Source of the DNA: Bacteroidetes bacterium UBA4416 | GTDB lineage: Bacteria; Bacteroidota; Bacteroidia; B-17B0; Aurantibacillaceae | Assembly: GCA_002390745.1 (NCBI GenBank) | Contig: DGQK01000028.1 | Coordinates: forward strand, 46,767-61,932 | Direction of reading: 5' to 3' | DNA length: 15,166 bases | Part shown: one piece after another, positions 7,395 through 14,487 of the stretch | How the letters are laid out: each line of letters starts with the position of its first letter | Numbering within the stretch: the first letter of the stretch is position 1 | The notes under the pieces: generated by a model | Databases searched by the model: none | What the model was told of the DNA's origin: nothing | What the model saw: only the letters and a program-made list of their open reading frames with translations | Position numbers and translations under genes: made by a program

Positions 7395-9590
7395 ATGCAA
7401 GTAAAAAACCAGACTAAATTTATCATCAGCGCCAGCTTCCTGGTGACGATCTGCCTGATTGTATTCATTGCGGTAAATGCGAACCGTTTCATGAAAAACA
7501 TGTCGGAGAATAACTCACGGCTCTATGATTCGTACCGCATTTCGGAGCTGATAAAATCCTTCCGGAGCAACATTACCGCCATGGGCAACAAGGAACGCAG
7601 CTACATCGTGACGGGCGATGCCAAGTTCCGGGAGGAATATAAGCTGAAGGAAAGTGAAACGAAAGCCCGCCTGCAGCGGATGGAACGGTATTTTGTGAAC
7701 AAGCCCGAAGAAGGATTATTCAGGCAGCTGAAAGTGCTGACCTACCAGAAGATCATGCAGGCCAAGAACCTGTCGCACACCATGCCGGGAATTCCATTGA
7801 TGCCGGAAGAGGAAGGAGAAGCGCAGAATGCAGGGATCCAGATCATGGACAGCATCAACTCCACCATCGACCTCATTAACCAGAGCCTCGGCAAAACCAC
7901 GCGGGACCTCATCGACAACAGCATCAGCTATGTACGGTCCTCGAGGAACTGGGGCCTGCTCGAAGTAAGTGCCGGGATCCTGGCGACGCTCATTGCCATG
8001 GTTATTTTATTCAGGGATATCAATGTGCGGAACAGGCTGGAAGCGGAACTGCGCATTGCGAAAAAACAGGCCGAGGAGAATGCAGGGATGAAAGAGCAGT
8101 TCATGGCAAATATGAGCCACGAAATACGCACGCCGATGAATGCCATCCTCGGCTTTTCAGGCCTGCTTCAAAAGACAAGGCTCGACAGCGTTCAGGCTGA
8201 ATACCTGTCGGCGATACAGCACAGCAGCGCCAACCTCCTGGGCATCATCAATGACATCCTCGATTTTTCGAAGATAGAAGCGGGCATGCTGCGCCTGGAA
8301 AGCATTCCCTTCAGTCCGGATGAGGTGATGCGCTCTCTGCGGATCATGTTTGAGGGGAAGGCGCGCGAAAAAGGGCTGGCCTTCCGGATCGTTGCCGGCA
8401 GGAACGTTCCTGCCACGGTATTCGGCGACCCGACGCGCCTGACGCAGATCCTGGTAAACCTGCTGAATAATGCCTTTAAGTTTACGGATCATGGTTCGGT
8501 GGAGCTCGTGCTGGAAGTTGAGACGCTTAAGCCGGAGCAGGTGAAGCTGCGCTTCAGGGTAAAAGATACGGGAGTGGGGATTCCGGCTGACAAGCAGGCT
8601 GGTGTATTCGAGCGGTTCAACCAGGGCAATGCCGAAACAACGCGTAAATACGGCGGCACAGGGCTCGGGCTTTCCATCGTCAAAAGCCTGGTGGAAATGC
8701 AGAACGGAACGGTGGTTTTTACAAGCAGGGAAAATGCCGGAACAGAGTTCAGCTTCACGATTTCCTATGCCGTGTCGCAGGAGCATGCGGAAATACCCGA
8801 AGCAATGCCTGCTGATCCGCTTAAGCGTTTTGAAAAAAGATACAGGGTGCTTTTGGCAGAAGACAATGTGCTCAACCAAAAGCTTACCATGACCCTGCTG
8901 CAAGGCTTTGGCCTTGATTGCGAAATGGCCGAAGACGGAGCCGAAGCGCTCAGGAAATTGCAGCAGGCACAGTTCGACCTGGTGCTGATGGATATCCAGA
9001 TGCCTGTGCTCGACGGCTATCACGCCACGCAGCGCCTGAGGCAGGAGCTGGGATTGGATATCCCCGTGATTGCGATGACGGCACATAGCATGGAGGGCGA
9101 GCTGCAAAAGTGCATGAGCTTCGGGATGAACGATTATATCTCCAAACCCTTTAAAGAGGAAGAGCTGTACCGGATGATCCGGAAATACCTCGGCAACGGA
9201 ACGGAGCACGAAGCCGGAAGCGGGGATACTTCAACCGTAAGTAGTCCCGACCTGAGCAACCTGTATGAGATGGCGAAGGGAGATAAAAAGTTCATCCGCG
9301 AGATGGCGGAACTGTTTGCAGACAGGAACCCCGGCGACGTGGCTGAGCTGGAAAGGTACATAGGCCTTGCCGATTACGAAAACATCAGCCAGGTGGCGCA
9401 CCGCATGAAAACCTCCCTGGGCTTTATGGGGCTAAAGGACCTGATGCAGCCTTTGAGCGGGATAGAGCAGCTCGGCAGGCAACAGCAGGAGATAGAAGAG
9501 ATCCGCAGAAAATTTTTGCAGGTGAAAGCCGGTTGCAGGGAGGCGGTTGCCGGGCTGAAGGCCTTATTGCAAAGCGGGGCCTGGGACTGA
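7395..9590 (+). CDS. Membrane hybrid histidine kinase (sensor-HisKA-HATPase-REC-Hpt)
   Basis: A 731-aa sensor kinase. Transmembrane helix 1 (about 8-27) and helix 2 (about 186-206) flank a helical extracytoplasmic sensor of about 155 residues, compatible with a CHASE3-like fold. HisKA follows with phospho-acceptor H242 (SHEIRTP). The HATPase domain has its N-box (NLLNNAFKFT, 355-364), DTGVGIP (391-397) and GGTGLGLSI (420-428). A receiver follows with E489-D490, phospho-acceptor D533 (LMDIQMP), T562 and K584. The C-terminus is an Hpt domain with H669 in VAHRMKTSLGFMG. All catalytic residues are intact, so a full four-step relay up to Hpt is possible, but no DNA-binding output is present. Phosphate must go to another protein. 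It lies 48 bp before the PqqD-like gene, with no terminator between, so it may sense a signal for, or be transcribed with, that operon. Confidence 0.95.
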   Translation: MQVKNQTKFIISASFLVTICLIVFIAVNANRFMKNMSENNSRLYDSYRISELIKSFRSNITAMGNKERSYIVTGDAKFREEYKLKESETKARLQRMERYFVNKPEEGLFRQLKVLTYQKIMQAKNLSHTMPGIPLMPEEEGEAQNAGIQIMDSINSTIDLINQSLGKTTRDLIDNSISYVRSSRNWGLLEVSAGILATLIAMVILFRDINVRNRLEAELRIAKKQAEENAGMKEQFMANMSHEIRTPMNAILGFSGLLQKTRLDSVQAEYLSAIQHSSANLLGIINDILDFSKIEAGMLRLESIPFSPDEVMRSLRIMFEGKAREKGLAFRIVAGRNVPATVFGDPTRLTQILVNLLNNAFKFTDHGSVELVLEVETLKPEQVKLRFRVKDTGVGIPADKQAGVFERFNQGNAETTRKYGGTGLGLSIVKSLVEMQNGTVVFTSRENAGTEFSFTISYAVSQEHAEIPEAMPADPLKRFEKRYRVLLAEDNVLNQKLTMTLLQGFGLDCEMAEDGAEALRKLQQAQFDLVLMDIQMPVLDGYHATQRLRQELGLDIPVIAMTAHSMEGELQKCMSFGMNDYISKPFKEEELYRMIRKYLGNGTEHEAGSGDTSTVSSPDLSNLYEMAKGDKKFIREMAELFADRNPGDVAELERYIGLADYENISQVAHRMKTSLGFMGLKDLMQPLSGIEQLGRQQQEIEEIRRKFLQVKAGCREAVAGLKALLQSGAWD

Positions 9591-9609
9591 GGAAACCGGC
9601 GCAGGAATG

Positions 9610-9638
9610 TTAATTAATACGATAGATACGATCTGTAT
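9610..9638 (+). promoter_or_regulatory. AT-rich leader with a direct repeat before the PqqD-like gene
   Basis: The 48-bp gap after the kinase holds the palindrome TTAATTAA (9610-9617), overlapping by one base a tandem ATACGAT repeat (9617-9623 and 9626-9632, period 9 bp). This ends 6 bp before the ATG. It is more AT-rich than its surroundings and could be a local promoter or regulator site, though no TAnnTTTG element is visible. Confidence 0.25.
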
Positions 9639-9899
9639 ATGAAACTGAAAAAGAACATTGCATTGAGTGATACGGGTTTCGTCTTCGACCCTTCTACCGG
9701 CAATTCATTTACCGTGAACCCTATTGGCCTGGAGATCATCGGCTACCTCAAAGAAGGCCGGAACGCGGAAGAGATCAAGCGCGAGATCACCGCGCGGTAT
9801 GAAACCGATGGGCCGGGCTTTGAAAAAGATCTTGCTGATTTTGTGAATATGCTTCAAAAACTGAAACTAACGGATGGGAATGGCAAAGCGACGGATTAA
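9639..9899 (+). CDS. PqqD-like peptide-binding protein
   Basis: An 86-aa protein with the PqqD-family layout: N-terminal beta-strands (GFVFDPSTGNSFTVN, residues 13-27), the conserved N-x-I-G-L-E-I helix start at 27-33, the turn LKEGRNAEEI, and a second helix with an acidic amphipathic end. Length is typical for the family. PqqD and its relatives (RiPP recognition elements) bind the leader of a substrate peptide and present it to a modifying enzyme. Other PqqD-like proteins serve in HPr-kinase-related systems with no known peptide. It is the first gene of the five-gene operon, and its 3' end overlaps the ATP-grasp gene by 20-26 bp, implying coupled translation. No separate precursor-peptide gene is visible nearby. 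Family assignment is from motif pattern only. Confidence 0.8.
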   Translation: MKLKKNIALSDTGFVFDPSTGNSFTVNPIGLEIIGYLKEGRNAEEIKREITARYETDGPGFEKDLADFVNMLQKLKLTDGNGKATD

Positions 9900-10929
9900 T
9901 ATTGCGGTGACAGGCTTGAATGCCATTGACAGTCCGGGGCCCGGAATCCCTGTCATCAGGGCACTGCGGGAAAGCAGCCTCTTTGATGTGCGCATCATAG
10001 GCCTTTCCTATGAAGCCCTCGAACCGGGGATCTATATGCATCACCTGGTAGATAAGACCTACCAGATTCCATTGCCGGCAGCTGGTGTGGAACAGCTCCT
10101 GAACAGGCTCCGCTACATCCATGAGGCCGAGCAGCTGGAGCTGATCATTCCCAATTTCGATGCGGAGCTGTTCAACTTTATCAGGCTGGCGGATGTGCTG
10201 CTGAAAGAGATGGGCATCCGTACCTTCCTCCCCGGGATGGAACAGTTTGAGGCCCGGCACAAGGTAAATCTTGAAGCCTACGGGAAGGAGCACGGCCTGA
10301 AGATCCCTAAAAGCAAAAGCCTTACCCGGCATGCCGAAATTGCGTCTCTTTCGCATGACTTCAGTTATCCGCTGATGGTGAAGGGTAAATTCTATGATGC
10401 CCTGATCGCCCATACGCCGGAGCAGGTCAAGGCTTGCTTTAATACGCTTGGCTCGAAGTGGGGATTGCCCGTGATCGTGCAGGAGTTCATCCAGGGGCAG
10501 GAAGTGAATGTAACAGCGCTTGGCGATGGCAAAGGGCAGATGATCGGTGCCGTGGCCATGCGAAAGCAATATGTAACCGATAAAGGAAAGGCCTGGTCGG
10601 GCATTTCCATTGATGATGAAAAGCTGCTGGACATGGCGCGCCGCCTGTTTGAAACAAGCCTCTGGCGCGGCGGCTTGGAGCTGGAAGTGATCCGCACGGA
10701 AGAAGAGGAGTACTACCTGATCGAGATCAACCCGCGCTTTCCCGCCTGGATATACCTGGCGGCAGGCTGCGGGCAAAACCACCCGGAAGCGCTGGTGCGC
10801 CTGGCGCTGGGAGAAGATGTGAAACCCTTTGAAGGCTATGACGTGGGCAAGCTTTTTATTCGTTACTCCTACGATATGATCGTGGAGCTGGACGAATTCA
10901 TGAAGATCTCCACGCAGGGCGAATTATAA
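9874..10929 (+). CDS. ATP-grasp ligase (CarB/PylC-like)
   Basis: A 351-aa cytosolic ATP-grasp enzyme; the ATG at 9880 is an equally possible start, two codons in. The N-terminal pre-ATP-grasp Rossmann-like half (about 7-115) begins with INIAVTGLNAIDSPGPG. ATP-binding features are K170 (PLMVKGKFYDA) and E204 (QEFIQGQE). The magnesium ligands near the end are E271 (LELEVI) and E284/N286 in IEINPRFPAW, so the site looks active. The family couples ATP hydrolysis to joining a carboxylate with an amine or another nucleophile through an acyl phosphate. The NPRFPAW motif and overall shape are closest to carbamoyl-phosphate-synthase-like and PylC-like ligases. The substrate is unknown. Position between a PqqD-like protein and a PLP decarboxylase suggests amide or peptide bond formation on an amino acid. 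Confidence 0.88.
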   Translation: MGMAKRRINIAVTGLNAIDSPGPGIPVIRALRESSLFDVRIIGLSYEALEPGIYMHHLVDKTYQIPLPAAGVEQLLNRLRYIHEAEQLELIIPNFDAELFNFIRLADVLLKEMGIRTFLPGMEQFEARHKVNLEAYGKEHGLKIPKSKSLTRHAEIASLSHDFSYPLMVKGKFYDALIAHTPEQVKACFNTLGSKWGLPVIVQEFIQGQEVNVTALGDGKGQMIGAVAMRKQYVTDKGKAWSGISIDDEKLLDMARRLFETSLWRGGLELEVIRTEEEEYYLIEINPRFPAWIYLAAGCGQNHPEALVRLALGEDVKPFEGYDVGKLFIRYSYDMIVELDEFMKISTQGEL

Positions 10930-10934
10930 CGGCT

Positions 10935-12293
10935 ATGAAAAAACAAGCATACGAGCGCCCTATCATTCAGAAGCTGAACACAGGCCTGATGAATAAATAC
11001 GGCACCAAAACCGAATACGAACCGGTGACGCATATCGACGGGCATGCCGTGCACGACCTGTTGCAGGCTCATGGGTCGCCACTCTTCGTGCTTTCGGAGA
11101 AGACCATGCGCCAGGCATTCAGGGATGCCAATCGCGCGTTTAAGACCCGCTACCCGAAAGTACAATTTGCCTGGTCCTATAAAACAAATTACCTCAGCGC
11201 GGTGTGCAATGTGTACCACCAGGAAGGCTCCTGGGCAGAGGTGGTTTCGGGCTTCGAGTACCGGAAAGCGCTGGATAATAAAGTGCCGGGAACAAAAATT
11301 ATTTTCAACGGACCCGCTAAAACCGGGGAGGAGCTCGAGCTGGCGATCCGGCACGATTCGCTTATTCATATCGACCACTTCGATGAGCTGTACAGCCTGA
11401 CACAGCTGGCGGAAAACATGAACAGGCGGCCCCGTGTGGCTATCCGCGTAAACATGGATACCGGCGTGTACCCGATGTGGGACCGCTTCGGCTTCAACTA
11501 TGAAGACGGGCAGGCCAGGGATGCCATCCATATGATCGTGCAGGGCGATAAGCTAGAGCTCGTGGGGCTGCATTGCCACATCGGCACCTTCATGCTGTCG
11601 CCGAGCGCATACGGTGTTGCGGCGGCGAAGCTTTCGCAGCTTGTGATGGAGGTGAAGAAAACATACGGCAAAACCCTTCAGTACATCGACCTCGGGGGCG
11701 GCTTTGCTTCGAAGAACACGCTCAAAGGCTCTTACCTGCAAGGGGTGGATGCCTGCCCTACCATCGACCAGTATGCGGAGCCGATTTGCACGGCAATCCT
11801 CAACGCCGGATTTACGGAAGATGAGCTGCCCCTGCTGATCCTGGAAACGGGCCGCGCGCTGATAGACGAGGCGGGCTACCTGCTGGGAACGGTGGTTTCC
11901 AACAAGCGCCTGGCCGACGGCAGAAGGGCCACCATCCTTGATTTCGGCGTCAATATTTTATTTACGTCTTTCTGGTACGATCACCGGATCAGCCCTGCGC
12001 AGCCCTTCGGGCAGTATACCGAAGATGCCGTGCTCTACGGCCCTTTGTGCATGAATATTGATGTGGTGAGAGAGCATATTACCCTGCCCCCGCTCAAAAA
12101 GGACGACCGGGTTGTGGTGCACACGGTAGGAGCCTATAACATGACCCAGTGGATGCAGTTCATCACCCTGCGCCCTGCCGTGGTGATGGTAGGTAAGGAC
12201 CAGACCGTTAGTGTGGTCAGGAAGCGGGAAACCATGGCAAGCATCCAGCAGGAAGAGCAAGTACCCGAACATTTAAAACACCCTGATCTTTAA
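10935..12293 (+). CDS. Fold-type III PLP-dependent decarboxylase (diaminopimelate/ornithine decarboxylase superfamily)
   Basis: A 452-aa enzyme. The alanine-racemase-like barrel begins near residue 35 (HIDGHAVHDLLQAHGSPLFV) and carries the PLP lysine K83 (SYKTNY), H215 (HCHIG), the phosphate-binding GGG at 254-256, and E304/R307 (ETGRALI). The C-terminal beta domain supplies C372 and D376 (GPLCMNIDV) and Y401 (GAYNM). Classical DAP decarboxylase has CES-G-D here, so this belongs with the divergent GPLC-x-x-D decarboxylases and the substrate is probably not DAP. A 30-residue N-terminal extension precedes the normal start and holds Y6-E-R-P9, a leader-like motif. The ATG is 5 bp after the ATP-grasp stop; M19 (10989) is an alternative that would remove the motif. 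Expected chemistry is alpha-decarboxylation of an amino acid or amino-acid conjugate in the cytosol; the substrate is unknown. Confidence 0.88.
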   Translation: MKKQAYERPIIQKLNTGLMNKYGTKTEYEPVTHIDGHAVHDLLQAHGSPLFVLSEKTMRQAFRDANRAFKTRYPKVQFAWSYKTNYLSAVCNVYHQEGSWAEVVSGFEYRKALDNKVPGTKIIFNGPAKTGEELELAIRHDSLIHIDHFDELYSLTQLAENMNRRPRVAIRVNMDTGVYPMWDRFGFNYEDGQARDAIHMIVQGDKLELVGLHCHIGTFMLSPSAYGVAAAKLSQLVMEVKKTYGKTLQYIDLGGGFASKNTLKGSYLQGVDACPTIDQYAEPICTAILNAGFTEDELPLLILETGRALIDEAGYLLGTVVSNKRLADGRRATILDFGVNILFTSFWYDHRISPAQPFGQYTEDAVLYGPLCMNIDVVREHITLPPLKKDDRVVVHTVGAYNMTQWMQFITLRPAVVMVGKDQTVSVVRKRETMASIQQEEQVPEHLKHPDL

Positions 12294-12294
12294 T

Positions 12295-14487
12295 TTGGAG
12301 GAACTGCGTGCATATTTGTCCTTCCTGCGAAGCGGTATCCGTTCCAGTTACAACCAGGTGTTCTTTTCGGACAGCCGCTGGTTTGCGCTGGCCCTCTTCG
12401 CCGCTTCTTTTACCGATGTCTATATCGGCATCAGCGGCTTATCGGCGGTACTGATCGCGCTTGTGACCGGAAAGGCCCTGGGCTTCCACCAGGATAAGAT
12501 GTCGAATGGCACCTATACCTACAATGTCCTTCTGGTAGGCCTCACCATGGGCGCCTACTTCCGGCTGAATGCCGTGTTTTTTGTGGTGCTGGTGCTGGCC
12601 TCCTTCATTACCCTGCTCCTGAGCGTATGGCTGAGCGCCTCGCTGGCATTCAAAAAGCTGCCCATGCTGGGTCTTCCCTTTGTGCTCGGGATCTGGATCA
12701 TTCTGCTGGGCACCCGGAATTTCCACGCGATGGGGCTCAACGAGCGCGGCATCTATATTTACAACGATGTGTCGGGGATTGCAGGCACCGGCTTTGCGAA
12801 TCTGTACCGATGGCTGAGCGATCCCGGATTGCCGCCTCTCCTGGTTGTGTATTTCAAATCAATGGGCGCCATCTTTTTTCAAAATCATATTATTTCCGGA
12901 CTTCTCATCAGCATTGGCCTGCTCATCTTTTCGCGCATCGCTTTTTCTCTTTCCATCATCGGTTTTTTATCAGGTTATTTTTTTTGTACGTTGGTGCAGG
13001 GAAACCTGAGCGATATAGAATACAGTTATATTGGGTTCAATTATATCCTGACGGCGATGGCTATCGGAGGCTTTTTCCTGGTGCCTTCCATCGGCTCTTA
13101 CCTCCTGGCAGCCGTTTCAGCACCGCTGGTCAGCCTGTTTGTAGGAGCTCTCGGCCACATCGCTTCCGGCTATATGCTCTCCCTCTATTCACTGCCTTTC
13201 ACACTGGTGGTCCTGCTGATCCTGTATGCTCTCCAAAACCGCTACCGGCTGAATGGCCTCTGCCCTGTACAATACCAGCTCTTTTCGCCTGAGAAGAATC
13301 TTTACCTGTTCCGTCACTATACAGAGCGCTTCCGCAGGCAGGCCCCCGTAGATATTCAACTGCCATTCTACGGCGAGTGGACCGTGTCGCAGGCACACAA
13401 CGGAACGCCGACCCACCAGGGAGCCTGGCGTTATGCCCTTGATTTTGTGGTGACGGATGAGGATCGAAAAACTTACCGGCTGCCGGGAGATCAGCTCAGC
13501 GATTATTATTGCTACCAGCTTCCGGTACTGGCTCCGGCCGACGGGGAAGTGGTGGCTGTTGAGGATGGCATTCGCGATAACCGGATCGGTGAGGCCGATT
13601 TGCAGCACAACTGGGGGAATACCATCGTCATCAAACATGCCGCACAGCTTTACAGCAAGCTCAGCCATTTGAAAAAAGACAGCTTCAAAGTGAAAGTGGG
13701 CGACCGCGTGCGAAAAGGAGATGTCCTTGGATTGTGTGGAAGCTCGGGCCGCTCACCCGAACCGCATTTGCATTTTCAGTTACAGGCTGCACCTTACATC
13801 GGGGCCGAAACGCTTGATTACCCCTTGAGCTGTTATGTGAGCCGCCGGCACCCGGCCTATAAGCTGCACAGCTTTGAGGTGCCTGTCCTTGGCGAGCATG
13901 TGATGCGCCCGCTGCCAACGCCCTTGCTGACGGAAGCGTTTCAGTTCATTCCCGGCATGACGCTGAAGTTTGAGGTGCAGGGAGAAACCCGTAACGAAAC
14001 GGAATGCTGGGAGGTGATGGCGAACCCTGCCGGCCTTTGTTACCTTTATTGTGCGAAGACGGCTTCCTCGGCCTGGTTCAGCAATAACGGCACCGTGTTT
14101 TATTTCACGAGCTTTTCAGGCGATAAAGCCTCTCTCCTGTATTATTTTTACCTGGGCGCGCAAAAAATCCTCCTGGGCTATTACCAGGACCTTCTGGTAG
14201 AAGACCGCTTGCCGCCCGGTGAGCTATATAACGGCGGCTTAAAGATCGTTCAGGATGTATTCGCTCCTTTTCATGTGTTTTTGAAAACGACCTTTGCCGC
14301 CCGTTATGTCTCCGCAGATAATAGCCAGGCTCCTTCCCGGATCAGCATCCGATCGGAGGTAAAGGCTTATGCCGGTTCAATGCTTTCAACATCCGTGGAG
14401 GTGGAGTTGCTGCTGGAAGATCGCACCATCAAACAGATTAACGTTAAACATAAAGACCGATGCTTTTCCGCACGCTATATTGGGTAG
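12295..14487 (+). CDS. Urea-transporter domain fused to an M23 (LytM) metallopeptidase domain
   Basis: A 730-aa two-domain protein. Residues about 28-315 are a urea-transporter (UT) fold of about ten membrane helices; its two internal halves show Y-N-x-L-L-V-G-L (76-83) and G-F-N-Y-I-L-T-A-M-A-I-G-G-F (247-260), the signatures of that family of urea/amide channels. Residues about 360-500 are an M23 domain: H374 and D383 (THQGAWRYALDF), WGNTIVIKH, the SHLKKDSFKVKVGDRVRKG loop and the H491-L-H493-F zinc motif, so it appears catalytically competent. Residues 500-730 are beta-rich and unassigned. No ATG is available: the start is a TTG at 12295, 1 bp after the decarboxylase stop, within GGAGG-containing sequence (a CTG at 12283 is also possible). 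Its 3' end overlaps the next gene by 28 bp. Which side of the membrane the peptidase faces is unclear. Confidence 0.85.
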   Translation: MEELRAYLSFLRSGIRSSYNQVFFSDSRWFALALFAASFTDVYIGISGLSAVLIALVTGKALGFHQDKMSNGTYTYNVLLVGLTMGAYFRLNAVFFVVLVLASFITLLLSVWLSASLAFKKLPMLGLPFVLGIWIILLGTRNFHAMGLNERGIYIYNDVSGIAGTGFANLYRWLSDPGLPPLLVVYFKSMGAIFFQNHIISGLLISIGLLIFSRIAFSLSIIGFLSGYFFCTLVQGNLSDIEYSYIGFNYILTAMAIGGFFLVPSIGSYLLAAVSAPLVSLFVGALGHIASGYMLSLYSLPFTLVVLLILYALQNRYRLNGLCPVQYQLFSPEKNLYLFRHYTERFRRQAPVDIQLPFYGEWTVSQAHNGTPTHQGAWRYALDFVVTDEDRKTYRLPGDQLSDYYCYQLPVLAPADGEVVAVEDGIRDNRIGEADLQHNWGNTIVIKHAAQLYSKLSHLKKDSFKVKVGDRVRKGDVLGLCGSSGRSPEPHLHFQLQAAPYIGAETLDYPLSCYVSRRHPAYKLHSFEVPVLGEHVMRPLPTPLLTEAFQFIPGMTLKFEVQGETRNETECWEVMANPAGLCYLYCAKTASSAWFSNNGTVFYFTSFSGDKASLLYYFYLGAQKILLGYYQDLLVEDRLPPGELYNGGLKIVQDVFAPFHVFLKTTFAARYVSADNSQAPSRISIRSEVKAYAGSMLSTSVEVELLLEDRTIKQINVKHKDRCFSARYIG

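Noticed and set aside
8157..9209. A 350-codon open frame on the minus strand
   Set aside because: It lies antisense within the hybrid kinase, whose HATPase and receiver motifs on the plus strand are unmistakable. The antisense product has no recognisable motif.
9787..10782. A 331-codon open frame on the minus strand
   Set aside because: It is antisense to the ATP-grasp gene with its intact ATP and magnesium motifs. Long antisense frames are expected at this base composition.
9639..12293. Classical lysine biosynthesis (lysA) or PQQ biosynthesis locus
   Set aside because: The decarboxylase lacks the CES motif of DAP decarboxylase, and no pqqA, pqqB, pqqC or pqqE gene is present. The PqqD-like protein alone does not mean PQQ.
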